Source of the DNA: Paragemmobacter amnigenus
GTDB lineage: Bacteria; Pseudomonadota; Alphaproteobacteria; Rhodobacterales; Rhodobacteraceae
Direction: 5' to 3'
NCBI RefSeq assembly: GCF_009908265.2
Contig: NZ_JAAATX020000003.1
Coordinates: forward strand, 62,001 to 126,000
DNA: 64,000 nucleotides
Shown: piece by piece, positions 37,998 to 55,855 of the stretch
Position numbering within the stretch: the stretch's first letter is position 1
Layout of the letters: each line of letters starts with the position of its first letter
Made by a program: the position numbers and the translations under genes
The notes under the pieces: model-generated
The model's database searches: none
What the model saw: the letters and a program-made list of their open reading frames with translations, nothing else
Told to the model about the DNA's origin: nothing

Positions 37998-39173
37998 TCA
38001 GGCGATGATCTTCGAGACGACGCCTGCGCCGACGGTGCGGCCGCCTTCACGGATGGCGAAGCGCAGCTTCTCTTCCATCGCGATCGGGGCGATCAGCGTC
38101 ACGTTGAACTTCAGGTTGTCGCCCGGCATCACCATCTCGGTGCCTTCCGGCAGCTCCACCGTCCCCGTCACGTCGGTCGTGCGGAAGTAGAACTGCGGAC
38201 GGTAGTTCGCGAAGAACGGCGTGTGACGGCCGCCTTCTTCCTTGGTCAGGATGTAGGCTTCCGCCTCGAACTTCGTGTGCGGGTTCACCGACTTCGGCTT
38301 GCACAGCACCTGGCCGCGCTCCACGCCGTCACGGTCGATGCCGCGCAGCAGGACGCCGACGTTGTCACCGGCTTCCCCACGATCCAGCAGCTTGCGGAAC
38401 ATTTCCACGCCCGTGCAGACCGACTTCTTCGTGTCGCGGATACCCACGATCTCGACTTCGTCGCCGACGTTGATCACGCCACGCTCCACACGACCGGTCA
38501 CAACCGTGCCGCGGCCCGAGATCGAGAACACGTCTTCGATCGGCATCAGGAAGGGCTGATCCACAGCACGCGCCGGCGTCGGGATGTAGGTGTCGACCGC
38601 CGCCATCAGCGCGCGGATCGAGTCTTCCCCGATGTCCTTGCGCTCGCCGATCATGGCCTGGTGGGCCGAGCCCTTGATGATCGGGATATCGTCGCCGGGA
38701 TAGTCGTACGACGACAGCAGCTCGCGCAGTTCCATCTCGACCAGCTCGAGCAGTTCCTCGTCATCCACGAGGTCGATCTTGTTCATGTAGACGACCATGT
38801 AGGGAATGCCCACCTGACGGCCGAGCAGGATGTGCTCGCGCGTCTGCGGCATCGGGCCGTCCGAGGCGGCGCAAACGAGGATCGCCCCGTCCATCTGCGC
38901 GGCACCCGTGATCATGTTCTTCACATAGTCGGCGTGGCCGGGGCAGTCGACGTGGGCGTAGTGACGGTTCTCCGTCTCGTATTCCACATGCGCGGTCGAG
39001 ATCGTGATCCCGCGGGCCCGCTCTTCCGGCGCGCCGTCGATCTGGTCATAGGCGCGGAATTCGCCGAAATACTTCGTGATCGCCGCCGTCAGCGTCGTCT
39101 TGCCGTGGTCAACGTGGCCGATCGTGCCGATGTTGACGTGCGGTTTGTTACGTTCAAACTTTGCCTTTGCCAT
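37998..39173 (-). CDS. tuf: Elongation factor Tu (copy 1)
   Basis: The 391-residue EF-Tu delivers aminoacyl-tRNA to the ribosome. It has G1 [10 protein letters not shown]3 [13 protein letters not shown]4 NKID and the RGITI switch I threonine. The protein is identical to copy 2 at 57043-58218. It lies in the str order rpsL-rpsG-fusA-tuf, 88 nt after fusA. Confidence 0.98.
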   Translation of the reverse strand: MAKAKFERNKPHVNIGTIGHVDHGKTTLTAAITKYFGEFRAYDQIDGAPEERARGITISTAHVEYETENRHYAHVDCPGHADYVKNMITGAAQMDGAILVCAASDGPMPQTREHILLGRQVGIPYMVVYMNKIDLVDDEELLELVEMELRELLSSYDYPGDDIPIIKGSAHQAMIGERKDIGEDSIRALMAAVDTYIPTPARAVDQPFLMPIEDVFSISGRGTVVTGRVERGVINVGDEVEIVGIRDTKKSVCTGVEMFRKLLDRGEAGDNVGVLLRGIDRDGVERGQVLCKPKSVNPHTKFEAEAYILTKEEGGRHTPFFANYRPQFYFRTTDVTGTVELPEGTEMVMPGDNLKFNVTLIAPIAMEEKLRFAIREGGRTVGAGVVSKIIA

Positions 39174-39203
39174 CTGGGCAACTCCTCATTCGTTGTTACG
39201 GGC

Positions 39204-39254
39204 GGCGGGGTGAACCCCGCCCTACGGGGGTGGTAGGGCGGGGTTCACCCCGCC
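39204..39254. repeat. Head-to-head pair of GC-rich hairpin elements between fusA and tuf1
   Basis: One copy is at 39204-39224 and the opposite-orientation copy is at 39234-39254, 7 nt past the fusA stop. Together they form a large cruciform-capable inverted repeat. Confidence 0.9.
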
Positions 39255-39261
39255 ACACCGA

Positions 39262-41379
<2,118 letters not shown>

Positions 41380-41388
41380 GATGCCCTC

Positions 41389-41862
<474 letters not shown>

Positions 41863-41870
41863 TCAGCTCC

Positions 41871-42242
41871 TCACTTCGGACGCTTCGCGCCGTACTTCGA
41901 ACGGCGCTGACGACGGTCTTTGACGCCCTGGGTATCCAGAACACCGCGCAGGATGTGGTAACGCACACCGGGAAGGTCTTTCACACGGCCGCCACGGATC
42001 AGGACGACAGAGTGTTCCTGAAGGTTGTGCTTTTCGCCGGGAATGTAGCTGATCACCTCGAAGCCGTTCGTCAGGCGCACCTTGGCGACCTTACGCATAG
42101 CGGAGTTCGGCTTCTTCGGGGTCGTGGTGTAGACGCGGGTGCAAACACCACGCTTCTGCGGGCAGGATTCCAAGTGCTGCGACTTGGACCTTCTGACTTT
42201 CGCTTCCCGCGGCTTGCGGATCAGCTGTTGGATCGTCGGCAT
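41871..42242 (-). CDS. rpsL: 30S ribosomal protein S12
   Basis: The 123-residue protein starts [57 protein letters not shown]. Lys43 and Lys44 in TPKKPNS are wild type, so no ribosomal streptomycin-resistance substitution is seen at that site. It is the first gene of the str operon. Confidence 0.98.
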   Translation of the reverse strand: MPTIQQLIRKPREAKVRRSKSQHLESCPQKRGVCTRVYTTTPKKPNSAMRKVAKVRLTNGFEVISYIPGEKHNLQEHSVVLIRGGRVKDLPGVRYHILRGVLDTQGVKDRRQRRSKYGAKRPK

Positions 42243-42479
42243 TCAACTACCTCGATTTGCCCGTCCTGGGCGGTTGTCAATACTCGCGCCGGACCCGGCG
42301 CGCTGCTTCTCGACTGATGCCTTGCGCGGATCGCAAAACACCAAAACCGCATCCGCCCCCATCAGGGGACGACGCGGTGGAATTCCAGAGGATCGGGGCT
42401 TTGCGGCCCGGATCATGACCACTCACTTTTCGATATCCCGAGGCCCGCTCCCGAAGGGGCAGGCGCACGATGTAGCGGG

Positions 42480-42508
42480 CGTATAGGGGGAGTCGCGGGG
42501 GATGTCAA
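42480..42508 (-). promoter_or_regulatory. Sigma-70 promoter of the str operon
   Basis: On the minus strand, TTGACA (42503-42508) and TATACG (42480-42485) are exactly 17 bp apart, giving an rpsL leader of about 230 nt. It is the best consensus match I found in the window. The rest of 42243-42538 shows no gene. Confidence 0.75.
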
Positions 42509-42538
42509 CGCCCGCAGGGCCGCGGGGCCTGTCGCGGC

Positions 42539-43417
42539 TTAGGCCCGCGCCGCCTTGACCTTGCGCTCGCGCCACAGCGTGAACAGACCCGATGCCACGA
42601 CCAGCCCCGCCCCGAACAGCGTCAGCGGATCGGGCACCGTACCAAAGACCGCCCACCCCAGCACCAGCGCCACCAGAAGCGAGACATAGCGGAACGGCGC
42701 GACAAAGCCGATATCGCCCACACGCATGACCATGACAACGAAATTGTACCCCACCACCAGCGACGCCGCCGCCCCGCAGATCAGCAAACCCTCGCGCAGC
42801 GAAAACCCCACCCACCCCTCGGGCAGCGACAGGACCAGCGCCGTCGCCGTCACCGAAAGGCTCGCCGCCACCGCCACCGTGGCCGACGGCACCGACCTGG
42901 ACAATTCGCGCGTCGACAGATCGCGCACCACGACAAAGGCGACCGAAGCCAATCCGATCAGCGCCCAGTGGTCGAACCCCGCAGGTCCCGGCCGCACGAT
43001 GATCAGCACGCCCACGAAACCGACCAGAATGGCCGTCATCCGCCGCCAGCCGATCCGGTCGCCGAACACCGCCCATGCCGCCAGCGCCACGGCCAGCGGC
43101 AGCGACTGCATGATCGCCGACAGGTTCGCCAGCGGCATATGCACCAGCGCGGCAAGGAACAGCAACGTCGACGCCACCTCGGCAAAGGACCGGATCCCCA
43201 CCGTCACCGCATCGCGCCGCCCCATCCGGAACGTCAGCCGCCCCGTCATCGCCCCGATGGCCACCAGCGGACCCAGCGTCAGCAGCCCCCGCATGGCAAT
43301 CGCCTGCCACAGCGGCAGCGTCTGCGTCGCCGCCTTCATCATCGCGTCATTGATGGTGAAGGCCGCCATGGCCACGCACATGTAAAGCGCGCCGCGCAGG
43401 TTGTCGGACATGGGCAT
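42539..43417 (-). CDS. EamA/DMT-family transporter
   Basis: The 292-residue membrane protein has about ten hydrophobic helices in two EamA repeats, beginning MPMSDNLRGALYMCVAMAAFTINDAMMKAATQTLPLWQAI. GAG-like and PLA motifs typical of the drug/metabolite exporter superfamily are present (HMPLANLSAIMQSLPLAVALAAW). It exports or imports a small metabolite of unknown identity. The ATG at 43417 has an AGAGGAG site. It sits alone between the rpoC terminator and the str promoter. Confidence 0.9.
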   Translation of the reverse strand: MPMSDNLRGALYMCVAMAAFTINDAMMKAATQTLPLWQAIAMRGLLTLGPLVAIGAMTGRLTFRMGRRDAVTVGIRSFAEVASTLLFLAALVHMPLANLSAIMQSLPLAVALAAWAVFGDRIGWRRMTAILVGFVGVLIIVRPGPAGFDHWALIGLASVAFVVVRDLSTRELSRSVPSATVAVAASLSVTATALVLSLPEGWVGFSLREGLLICGAAASLVVGYNFVVMVMRVGDIGFVAPFRYVSLLVALVLGWAVFGTVPDPLTLFGAGLVVASGLFTLWRERKVKAARA

Positions 43418-43487
43418 GGGCGTCTCCTCTTGCCCGTCCCTAGCAAGGCGCAACCGCGCCCGCCACCCCGCCAGCGACACCAAAAGG

Positions 43488-43517
43488 AAAAGGGCCGCCG
43501 CATCGCTGCGACGGCCC
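43488..43517 (-). terminator. Terminator of rpoBC
   Basis: An 11-bp stem (43492-43502 with 43507-43517, 4-nt loop) is followed on the minus strand by TTTTCCTTTT, starting 23 nt past the rpoC stop. Confidence 0.85.
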
Positions 43518-43539
43518 CCTTCATTCACAGGTGTTCCGA

Positions 43540-46500
43540 TCAATCGCGGCTTTCAACCGTATCGACCAGACCCGCATCCATCTCGGTATCCATCACATCC
43601 ATCGGCGCGGCAAGAGCGGCGGCCTCTTCGGCCTCCGAACGGCGGGCATCGATGACGTTCTGGTCACGATCCGACGCGATCTTCTTCACGCGGCTCGTCG
43701 CGCCACCGGTCCCTGCCGGGATCAGGCGACCGACGATCACGTTCTCCTTCAGACCGACCAGCTTGTCGCGCTTGCCCTGGACCGAAGCCTCGGTCAGCAC
43801 GCGGGTCGTCTCCTGGAAGGACGCGGCCGAGATGAAGGAACGCGTTTGCAGCGACGCCTTGGTGATCCCCAGCAGCACCGGCTCGGCTTTCGCCTCGCGC
43901 AGGCCACGGGCCCGTGCCTTGGCGTTCTCCTCGTCCAGTTCGATCCGCTCCACCTGTTCGCCCTTCAGCAGGGTCGTGTCCCCGCTATCCAGGATTTCAA
44001 GCTTCTGCAGCATCTGGCGGACGATCACCTCGATATGCTTGTCGTTGATCTTCACGCCCTGCAGTCGGTACACGTCCTGCACCTCGTCGATCATGTAGTT
44101 CGCCAGCGCCTCGACACCCATGATGCGCAGGATGTCATGCGGCGCGGGGTTGCCGTCCATGATGTAGTCGCCCTTTTGCACGAAGTCGCCTTCCTGCACC
44201 GGGATGTGCTTGCCCTTCGGGATCATGTACTCGATCGGCGTCAGGGTCTCGTCGACAGGCTCCACCGTGATGCGGCGCTTGTTCTTGTAGTCCTTGCCGA
44301 ACCGCACATAACCATCCGTTTCCGCGATGATCGCGTGATCCTTCGGACGACGGGCCTCGAACAGTTCCGCCACGCGGGGAAGACCCCCGGTGATGTCCTT
44401 GGTCTTGGCGCCTTCGCGCGGGATACGCGCCACCACGTCGCCCGGCCGGACTTCCTGCTGGTCCTCGACCGACAGGATGGCGTCCACCGACATCGGATAG
44501 GTGATCGGGTTGCCGTTGTCCGCACGCACCGGTTCGCCCGTCGCCGGGTCCATCACGATGATCTCGGGCTTCAGCTCGTTGCCTTTCGGCGCCGACCGCC
44601 AGTCCGACACGATCTTCTGCGTCATGCCGGTCGCTTCGTCCGTCTCTTCCCGGACCGAGATGCCCGAGATCAGGTCGACGAACTTTGCCAGACCCGCCTT
44701 TTCCGCGATGATCGGCAGCGTGTAGGGGTCCCATTCGAACAGCTTGGTGCCGCGCTTGACGGACTGCCCTTCCTTCACATGGACCTTCGCACCGTAGGAC
44801 AGCTTGTGCACCGCACGCTCTGCCCCCGCCTCGTCGATGATGGCCAGAGACATGTTCCGCCCGATCACGATCTGCTCGCCATTGGCGTTGGACAGAAGGT
44901 TCGCGTTGCGGAACTCGATCTTGCCTTCCTGCGACGCCTCGAGGAACGACTGCTGGCCGCCCTGCGCGATGCCGCCGATGTGGAAGGTCCGCATCGTCAG
45001 CTGCGTGCCGGGTTCACCGATGGACTGGGCGGCGATGATGCCGACCGCTTCCCCGATGTTCACCAGCGTGCCGCGGGCAAGGTCACGGCCATAGCAGGCC
45101 GCGCAGACGCCCTCTTCCGCCTCGCAGGTCAGCGGGCTGCGGATACGGCAGGATGCCACGCCCGCCTGGTCGATCGCATCGGCCTTGCGTTCGTCGATCA
45201 GCTCGCCCCGCGCCACGATCACCTCGTCCGTGCCCGGAACAAGGATGTCGTCCGCCGCCACACGGCCCAGCACACGCTCGGCCAGCGACTGCACCACTTC
45301 CCCGTCATTGACCGCGGCTTCCGCCGTGATCGCCCGTTCGGTGCCGCAGTCGTTGGACCGCACGATGCAGTCCTGCGCCACGTCCACCAGACGGCGGGTG
45401 AGGTAACCCGAGTTCGCGGTCTTGAGTGCGGTATCAGCCAGACCCTTCCGCGCACCGTGGGTCGAGTTGAAGTATTCAAGAACGGTCAGACCTTCCTTGA
45501 AGTTCGAGATGATGGGCGTTTCGATGATCTCGCCCGACGGCTTGGCCATCAGACCGCGCATCCCGCCCAGCTGCTTCATCTGCGCAGGCGAACCCCGCGC
45601 ACCGGAGTGCGACATCATATAGACCGAGTTCGGCTCTTTCTCCGCACCCGCATCGTCGAAACGGACCGCCGAGATTTCGGCCATCATCTCGCCCGCGACC
45701 TTGTCGGAACACTTCGACCAGGCATCGACGACCTTGTTGTACTTCTCGCCCTGCGTGATCAGGCCGTCCATGTACTGCTGTTCGAATTCCTTCACCTGAT
45801 CGCGGACCTCGTTCACGATGGTCCACTTGGAATCCGGGATCAGCATGTCGTCCTTGCCGAACGAGATGCCGGCACGGAACGCCTCGCGGAAGCCCAGACC
45901 CATGATCTGGTCACAGAAGATGACCGACTCCTTCTGGCCGCAATAACGGTAGACGGTGTCGATGACGTTCTGCACGTCCTTCTTCCGCAGCAGGCGGTTC
46001 ACCAGTTCGAACGGCGCCTTGGCGTTCAGCGGCAGCAGGTTGCCCAGACGCAGACGGCCGGGGGTCGTCTTGTAGCGCTTCCAGACCTCGTTGCCCTCGT
46101 CGTCGATCTGGCGCAGGCGCGCGGTGATCGAGGCATGCAGATGCACCTCGCCCGCGGCCAGCGCATGTTCGACTTCCTCGATATCGGCAAAGATCTTGCC
46201 CTCGCCGACCATGCCCTTGCGTTCCATGGTGACGTAGTAAAGGCCCAGAACCATGTCCTGCGACGGAACGATGATCGGCGCGCCGTTGGCGGGCGACAGA
46301 ACGTTGTTCGTCGACATCATCAACACGCGCGCTTCCAGCTGCGCCTCAAGGCTCAGCGGAACGTGCACGGCCATCTGGTCGCCGTCGAAGTCCGCGTTGA
46401 ACGCCGAACAGACCAGCGGGTGCAGCTGGATCGCCTTGCCTTCGATCAGGATCGGCTCGAACGCCTGGATCCCCAGACGGTGCAGCGTCGGCGCGCGGTT

Positions 46501-47778
46501 CAGCAGCACGGGATGTTCGCGGATGACCTCATCGAGGATATCCCAGACCTCCGGACGCTCCTTCTCGACCAGCTTCTTCGCCTGCTTGACGGTGCTGGAC
46601 AGCCCCTTCGCCTCAAGCCGCGAATAGATGAACGGCTTGAACAGCTCCAGCGCCATCTTCTTCGGCAGGCCGCACTGGTGCAGCTTCAGTTCCGGACCCG
46701 TCACGATGACCGAACGGCCCGAGAAGTCCACGCGCTTGCCCAGCAGGTTCTGGCGGAACCGGCCCTGCTTGCCTTTCAGCATGTCGGACAGCGATTTCAG
46801 CGGGCGCTTGTTGGTGCCCGTGATCACGCGACCGCGGCGGCCGTTGTCGAACAGCGCGTCCACCGCCTCCTGCAGCATCCGCTTTTCGTTGCGCACGATG
46901 ATATCGGGCGCACGCAGTTCGATCAGCCGCTTCAGACGGTTGTTCCGGTTGATCACCCGACGGTACAGGTCGTTCAGGTCCGACGTCGCGAACCGGCCAC
47001 CATCCAGCGGCACCAGCGGGCGCAGTTCCGGCGGGATCACCGGAAGAACGGTCAGGACCATCCACTCCGGCCGGTTGCCCGACTCGAGGAAGGACTCCAC
47101 GATCTTCAGCCGCTTGATGATCTTCTTCGGCTTCAGCTCGCCCGTGGCTTCCTTCAGCTCCTCGCGCAGCGTCTCGGCCGTCTGGTCCAGATCGATCGCC
47201 GCCAGCATCTCGCGGATAGCCTCGGCGCCGATATTGGCGGTGAAGGCGTCGGCGCCATACTGGTCCTGCGCGTCCAGATACTCTTCCTCGGTCATCAGCT
47301 GACCATATGTCAGGTCCGTCAGACCGGGTTCGATGACGACATAGTTTTCAAAGTACAGGATGCGTTCCAGATCGCGCAGCGTCATGTCCAGCATCAGGCC
47401 GATGCGGGACGGCAGCGACTTCAGGAACCAGATATGCGCGACGGGTGCTGCCAGTTCGATATGGCCCATCCGCTCGCGACGGACCTTCTGCAGCGTCACT
47501 TCCACACCGCATTTCTCGCAGACGACGCCGCGATACTTCATGCGCTTGTACTTGCCGCAGAGGCATTCGTAATCCTTGATCGGCCCGAAGATACGGGCGC
47601 AGAACAGGCCGTCACGCTCCGGCTTGAACGTGCGGTAGTTGATGGTTTCCGGCTTCTTGATCTCGCCATAGGACCAAGACAGGATGCGCTCCGGCGACGC
47701 GAGCGAGATCTTGATCTCGTCGAACGTCTTGATCGGGGCAACCGGATTGAACGGGTTGTTGGTCAGTTCCTGGTTCAT
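43540..47778 (-). CDS. rpoC: DNA-directed RNA polymerase subunit beta'
   Basis: The 1412-residue subunit has the N-terminal zinc site ([24 protein letters not shown]), the rudder/lid region, and the catalytic [16 protein letters not shown] with its three magnesium-binding aspartates. A second zinc site lies near [19 protein letters not shown]. The trigger loop ([10 protein letters not shown]) is complete. The long open frame on the opposite strand is an artefact of GC bias. Confidence 0.98.
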   Translation of the reverse strand: MNQELTNNPFNPVAPIKTFDEIKISLASPERILSWSYGEIKKPETINYRTFKPERDGLFCARIFGPIKDYECLCGKYKRMKYRGVVCEKCGVEVTLQKVRRERMGHIELAAPVAHIWFLKSLPSRIGLMLDMTLRDLERILYFENYVVIEPGLTDLTYGQLMTEEEYLDAQDQYGADAFTANIGAEAIREMLAAIDLDQTAETLREELKEATGELKPKKIIKRLKIVESFLESGNRPEWMVLTVLPVIPPELRPLVPLDGGRFATSDLNDLYRRVINRNNRLKRLIELRAPDIIVRNEKRMLQEAVDALFDNGRRGRVITGTNKRPLKSLSDMLKGKQGRFRQNLLGKRVDFSGRSVIVTGPELKLHQCGLPKKMALELFKPFIYSRLEAKGLSSTVKQAKKLVEKERPEVWDILDEVIREHPVLLNRAPTLHRLGIQAFEPILIEGKAIQLHPLVCSAFNADFDGDQMAVHVPLSLEAQLEARVLMMSTNNVLSPANGAPIIVPSQDMVLGLYYVTMERKGMVGEGKIFADIEEVEHALAAGEVHLHASITARLRQIDDEGNEVWKRYKTTPGRLRLGNLLPLNAKAPFELVNRLLRKKDVQNVIDTVYRYCGQKESVIFCDQIMGLGFREAFRAGISFGKDDMLIPDSKWTIVNEVRDQVKEFEQQYMDGLITQGEKYNKVVDAWSKCSDKVAGEMMAEISAVRFDDAGAEKEPNSVYMMSHSGARGSPAQMKQLGGMRGLMAKPSGEIIETPIISNFKEGLTVLEYFNSTHGARKGLADTALKTANSGYLTRRLVDVAQDCIVRSNDCGTERAITAEAAVNDGEVVQSLAERVLGRVAADDILVPGTDEVIVARGELIDERKADAIDQAGVASCRIRSPLTCEAEEGVCAACYGRDLARGTLVNIGEAVGIIAAQSIGEPGTQLTMRTFHIGGIAQGGQQSFLEASQEGKIEFRNANLLSNANGEQIVIGRNMSLAIIDEAGAERAVHKLSYGAKVHVKEGQSVKRGTKLFEWDPYTLPIIAEKAGLAKFVDLISGISVREETDEATGMTQKIVSDWRSAPKGNELKPEIIVMDPATGEPVRADNGNPITYPMSVDAILSVEDQQEVRPGDVVARIPREGAKTKDITGGLPRVAELFEARRPKDHAIIAETDGYVRFGKDYKNKRRITVEPVDETLTPIEYMIPKGKHIPVQEGDFVQKGDYIMDGNPAPHDILRIMGVEALANYMIDEVQDVYRLQGVKINDKHIEVIVRQMLQKLEILDSGDTTLLKGEQVERIELDEENAKARARGLREAKAEPVLLGITKASLQTRSFISAASFQETTRVLTEASVQGKRDKLVGLKENVIVGRLIPAGTGGATSRVKKIASDRDQNVIDARRSEAEEAAALAAPMDVMDTEMDAGLVDTVESRD

Positions 47779-47844
47779 TTCAATTCCCTAAGATGAGGGC
47801 TGCGGGGAAGGATGCCGGACGGTTGCCCGTCCGGCCGAGGACCG

Positions 47845-47865
47845 TAGGGCGGGGTTCACCCCGCC
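47845..47865 (-). repeat. GC-rich hairpin element between rpoB and rpoC
   Basis: A copy of the GGCGGGGTGAACCCCGCC element, 6 nt past the rpoB stop, in the 93-bp rpoB-rpoC spacer. Confidence 0.9.
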
Positions 47866-47871
47866 ATCCGG

Positions 47872-52005
<4,134 letters not shown>

Positions 52006-52141
52006 GTGCGTCGTCACCTTTTTCTCGTGTCGCTGGCGCGGGTCCGTCGGGGCCACGGGCGCGCGCCGCTTGCGATAGGGGGTATCAGGTTCCATTCATG
52101 CCCTCCGTCCCACCGGAAGGCTCCCGAACCTTGAACCGCGC

Positions 52142-52185
52142 CTTGAAAGGGGCATCCGCCACAGGGCCAGAATGCCCCTTTCAAG
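52142..52185 (-). promoter_or_regulatory. 14-bp inverted repeat between rplL and rpoB
   Basis: CTTGAAAGGGGCAT at 52142-52155 pairs perfectly with 52172-52185 across a 16-nt loop. It lies midway in the 255-bp rplL-rpoB spacer, the position where E. coli has an attenuator and an RNase III processing site. Confidence 0.8.
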
Positions 52186-52260
52186 ACAGGTTCGGCTGGG
52201 CCGGGGAAACCCCGACCCAGCCTCAAACCGATGTCAGGATGCGTCGCGCATCCCGCCCGA

Positions 52261-52638
52261 TTACTTCAGTTCGACCTTGGCGCCAGCCTCTTCGAACTTC
52301 TTCTTCATCGCTTCGGCGTCAGCCTTCGAGATGCCTTCCTTGACCTTGCCACCGGCTTCGGTCAGGTCCTTGGCTTCCTTCAGACCCAGACCGGTGATTT
52401 CGCGCACGACCTTGATCACGTTGATCTTGTTCGCGCCGGCGTCCGTCAGGACGACGTCGAATTCGGTCTGCTCTTCGGCCGGAGCGGCAGCAGCGGCAGC
52501 CGGGCCAGCGGCCATCATGACGGCGCCACCGGCGGCCGGCTCGATGCCGTACTTGTCCTTCAGGATGGTCTTCAGTTCCTGAGCCTGCAGGAGGGTCAGG
52601 CCGACGATGTCTTCGGCGAGTTTGTTCAGATCAGCCAT
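52261..52638 (-). CDS. rplL: 50S ribosomal protein L7/L12
   Basis: The 125-residue stalk protein starts [31 protein letters not shown], has an Ala-rich hinge and the C-terminal EKTEFDVVL-type domain ([43 protein letters not shown]). An ATG three codons upstream (52647) is possible. It recruits translation GTPases. Confidence 0.97.
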   Translation of the reverse strand: MADLNKLAEDIVGLTLLQAQELKTILKDKYGIEPAAGGAVMMAAGPAAAAAAPAEEQTEFDVVLTDAGANKINVIKVVREITGLGLKEAKDLTEAGGKVKEGISKADAEAMKKKFEEAGAKVELK

Positions 52639-52706
52639 TTTGCTCATTCCGTTTTATCAAGATGGGGTCCAACGCAGTGGGGTCAACCACGCGGGTATTC
52701 CAAGGA

Positions 52707-53222
52707 TCAGGCCGCGGCCTTTTCCTCGATGGTCGACAGGATGCTTGCGATGTTCGAAGCAGGCGCACCAATCGCACCGGCGATGCTCGACGCGGGCGAA
52801 CCGATGCACGACACGATCTGAGCGATGAGCTCTTCACGCGACGGCATGGCAGCCACGGCCTTGACACCAGCCTGGTCCAGAACCGTATCGCCCATGGCCC
52901 CGCCAAGGATGACGAACTTGTCGTTCGTCTTGGCATAGGCCTCGGTGACCTTGGCCGCAGCCACGGGGTCTTCCGAATAGGCAAGCACGGTCATGCCCGT
53001 GAGGAGGTCACCCATCTTGACGCCGGGTTTCCCTTCAAGGGCGATCTTGGCGAGCTTGTTCTTGGCAACGCGAACGGACCCGCCAACGTCGCGCATTTTC
53101 GCGCGCAGGTCCTGCATCTGTGCAACCGTCATACCCGTGTAGTGGGCAACCACCACAACGCCAGAGCTTTCGAAGATCTGGCCGAGTTCCTCGACCACTT
53201 TCTCTTTCTGGGCTCTATCCAC
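52707..53222 (-). CDS. rplJ: 50S ribosomal protein L10
   Basis: The start is a GTG at 53222 ([20 protein letters not shown]), which has a well-placed GGAG and gives 171 residues, the family length. The C-terminal helix ([46 protein letters not shown]) anchors the L7/L12 dimers. L10 with L12 represses this operon in E. coli by binding the leader. Confidence 0.96.
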   Translation of the reverse strand: MDRAQKEKVVEELGQIFESSGVVVVAHYTGMTVAQMQDLRAKMRDVGGSVRVAKNKLAKIALEGKPGVKMGDLLTGMTVLAYSEDPVAAAKVTEAYAKTNDKFVILGGAMGDTVLDQAGVKAVAAMPSREELIAQIVSCIGSPASSIAGAIGAPASNIASILSTIEEKAAA

Positions 53223-53563
53223 AGTTTCACTCCAAGTGTGGGGGTTTCCCCCCGGCTCATGTTTGCCCCGCAAGCGGGGCGTTCGGGTCCGAATGAAGTC
53301 CCGAGGCCAATATCGCCCGAGGGAAAGCCCCCGGTAATTTGTCTCGTTCGCTCATCTCGGGAGGGAAATTAAGCAAGGCATGCGCCCCGCACCCACCGTC
53401 TCGGACGAATGCGCACCCGCCCGACGAATCGGGCAATGCACGCAGACTGTGGCTATAGAGACTTCTTCAATGCTTTCCAAGCCATCCTTGTGCCGGAAAG
53501 CACGACAAGCCGCCGCGACGGCTTCCCTGCATCTTGGCCCTGTCAGCCGGATGCCTCCTTGGC
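53223..53563 (-). promoter_or_regulatory. rplJL leader and promoter
   Basis: In this 341-bp gap a minus-strand promoter is readable: TTGGAA (53475-53480), 17-bp spacer, TATAGC (53452-53457). It predicts a leader of about 220 nt. A GCCCCGC/GCGGGGC hairpin at 53265-53280 lies near the start codon. A long leader fits L10-mediated feedback control, which is inferred from E. coli. Confidence 0.6.
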
Positions 53564-54445
53564 TTAACCTTGCACCCGCGCCATCAGCTGGTCAACAAAT
53601 TCGATCAGCCCTGACAGGAGCGGGTCCTTCGCCATTCCCGTATAGCGCAAGGCAAAAGGTTCGGGCGAGATCAACGGGTCCGCCATCACGCGCATCGGGC
53701 GGTCGACTGCATAGCTCGCCCCCAGCGTTTGCAGATCGGCAGCCGATGGCAGGCCATCGGCGCGGATCTGATCGGCAAGCTTGAACCACTGCAGCGCCTC
53801 TTGCCGGCCACGGCCCCGCAGCTGGATATTCCACGCCCCAAGCAGGGCCTTGCAGGCGATCTGCTGCACCGAACGGACAGGAAAATGCGCCAACCGGATC
53901 GCCGGATGGGGCACAAGCTTGATCCCGCGCAACCCGTGGCTGCCTGCGCGCACCGAAACCGGACCCTGCTCTGCAGGCGAAAGAACCGCCTTGGCATAGG
54001 CAAAACCCTGCGGCTCGCGGCGACGGGCGTGGGTGATCCGGGTGACGACATTCGGGTCACGCGACCTGTCCTTCGGGGTGGGCACATAGGTTTTCCACGC
54101 CATCGAAAAACTTGCCGGACGCTGGGCCAGAACCTCGCGGAACATCTGACGATCGCAGGACAGGAATTCGTCGCCATCCAGAAAGAAGACGAAGCCGGTC
54201 CTGTCGCAGTCGGGGCCATTCACGAACTCGTTGATGATGGTGGTCTGCCTGTGGCCCAGCGACGGATCCTCGCGCAGGTCGATGGGCAACCCCTCATTCC
54301 GCAGCGCGGTCAGGATCTGCAACGTCCCGTCCGTGCTGCCATTGTCGATGATCGTCATGTAATCCAGATACTGCGCGTTATGGCGCACCATGGCTTCGAT
54401 GACATCCGCCTCGTTCTTGACCACGCTCACCGAAACACAGCGCAT
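53564..54445 (-). CDS. Glycosyltransferase family 2-like protein
   Basis: The 293-residue protein starts MRCVSVSVVKNEADVIEAMVRHNAQYLDYMTIIDNGSTDGT, the nucleotide-sugar fold entry of GT2-like enzymes. It has the metal-binding DxD motif as FLDGDEF (residues 90-92). No membrane segment is evident. Donor and acceptor are unknown. It is inserted between the rplKA terminator and the rplJL promoter on the same strand as the ribosomal genes. Confidence 0.85.
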   Translation of the reverse strand: MRCVSVSVVKNEADVIEAMVRHNAQYLDYMTIIDNGSTDGTLQILTALRNEGLPIDLREDPSLGHRQTTIINEFVNGPDCDRTGFVFFLDGDEFLSCDRQMFREVLAQRPASFSMAWKTYVPTPKDRSRDPNVVTRITHARRREPQGFAYAKAVLSPAEQGPVSVRAGSHGLRGIKLVPHPAIRLAHFPVRSVQQIACKALLGAWNIQLRGRGRQEALQWFKLADQIRADGLPSAADLQTLGASYAVDRPMRVMADPLISPEPFALRYTGMAKDPLLSGLIEFVDQLMARVQG

Positions 54446-54550
54446 CTCACGCCAACCCGATCATTGCCACGTCCGGCAGCCCGCCGCCGCCCGGCAGAAT
54501 CGTGTCGTGGCGCGCGGAATTTGTCCACAGGCCGCCGTACGCAGAAAATG

Positions 54551-54575
54551 AAAAAGGCCGCCCATCCGGGCGGCC
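54551..54575 (-). terminator. Terminator of rplKA
   Basis: A perfect 8-bp stem (GGCCGCCC/GGGCGGCC, 4-nt loop) is followed on the minus strand by TTTTT, 30 nt past the rplA stop. Confidence 0.9.
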
Positions 54576-54605
54576 AATCTCGGGTCGGAAACGGTTTCCC
54601 GCCGA

Positions 54606-55304
54606 TCAGTTCGCCGTGGCCGAGGACAGGTCCACCGACACGCCCGGACCCATGGTCGAGGACAGCGAGACCTTCTTCAGATAGGCGCCCTTGGCACCGG
54701 CCGGCTTGGCCTTGTTCACCGCGTCCACGAAGGCGCGGATGTTCTGGGCCAGCTTCTCGGCGTCGAAGGACACCTTGCCCACGCCACCATGGATGACGCC
54801 GGCTTTTTCAACCTTGAACTGCACTTCACCGCCCTTCGCCGCTTCGACAGCCGTCTTCACGTCCATCGTCACGGTGCCGACCTTCGGGTTCGGCATCAGG
54901 TTGCGCGGGCCAAGGATCTTGCCCAGACGGCCGACCAGCGGCATCAGGTCCGGAGTCGCGATGCAGCGATCGAATTCGATCTTGCCGCCCATGATGGTTT
55001 CCATCAGGTCTTCCGCACCGACGATATCCGCACCGGCAGCCTTGGCCTCGTCAGCCTTGGCACCACGGGCGAAGACCGCCACGCGCACGGTCTTGCCCGT
55101 GCCGTTCGGCAGTTGCACCACGCCGCGCACCATCTGGTCCGCATGGCGGGGATCGACGCCAAGGTTCATCGCGATCTCGACCGTCTCGTCGAACTTGGCC
55201 GAAGCCGCCTTCTTGATCAGGGCCACCGCATCCTCGACCGACACGTTGGTGGCGTTGCCGAAGATTTCCTGCGCTGCACGCGCGCGCTTACCGAGCTTTG
55301 CCAT
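54606..55304 (-). CDS. rplA: 50S ribosomal protein L1
   Basis: The 232-residue protein starts [15 protein letters not shown] and contains [14 protein letters not shown] and [18 protein letters not shown], the L1 stalk-binding signature. In E. coli it represses rplKA translation. It lies 4 nt after rplK. Confidence 0.98.
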   Translation of the reverse strand: MAKLGKRARAAQEIFGNATNVSVEDAVALIKKAASAKFDETVEIAMNLGVDPRHADQMVRGVVQLPNGTGKTVRVAVFARGAKADEAKAAGADIVGAEDLMETIMGGKIEFDRCIATPDLMPLVGRLGKILGPRNLMPNPKVGTVTMDVKTAVEAAKGGEVQFKVEKAGVIHGGVGKVSFDAEKLAQNIRAFVDAVNKAKPAGAKGAYLKKVSLSSTMGPGVSVDLSSATAN

Positions 55305-55308
55305 GATC

Positions 55309-55761
55309 TCAGCCCTTCACTTCGATGCCGCAGGACTTCGCCGAGCCGAGGATGATCTGCATCGCAGCTTCCACGGAATTGGCGTTCAGGTCCTTCATCT
55401 TCGTCTCGGCGATCTGGCGGATCTGCGCCACGGTCACCGAACCTGCCACCTCGCGGCCCGGCTTGGCCGAACCCTTCGGACGGTTGCGCTTGCCGACATC
55501 CGGCAGGCCCGCAGCCTTTTTCAGCAGATAGGACGCAGGCGCCGTCTTCAGCTCGAGGCTGAACGACTTGTCCTGATAGTAGGTGATGACGACCGGCGTG
55601 GGCGTGCCCGGCGCGATGTCGGCGGTCTTCGCGTTGAATTCCTTCACGAAGGCCATGATGTTCAGACCGCGCTGACCCAGAGCCGGGCCGACCGGGGGCG
55701 ACGGGTTGGCCTGCTGGGCCTTCACTTGCAGCTTGAGGCTGCCGATTACTTTCTTGGCCAT
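55309..55761 (-). CDS. rplK: 50S ribosomal protein L11
   Basis: The 150-residue protein has [34 protein letters not shown] and the C-terminal RNA-binding domain ending [25 protein letters not shown]. It is slightly longer than the 141-residue enterobacterial form. It is preceded by an AAAGGAG site. Confidence 0.98.
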   Translation of the reverse strand: MAKKVIGSLKLQVKAQQANPSPPVGPALGQRGLNIMAFVKEFNAKTADIAPGTPTPVVITYYQDKSFSLELKTAPASYLLKKAAGLPDVGKRNRPKGSAKPGREVAGSVTVAQIRQIAETKMKDLNANSVEAAMQIILGSAKSCGIEVKG

Positions 55762-55855
55762 TGGCCATCTCCTTTGTCACAGCACCACAGGGGGTGCGGT
55801 TTAGTGGTCCGGTCCGTCACCCCCTCAGGGGCGCTCGCCTCCCACGCGATGCACG

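Noticed and set aside
41871-42242. Streptomycin-resistance substitution in rpsL
   Set aside because: The TPKKPNS motif retains wild-type Lys43 and Lys44.
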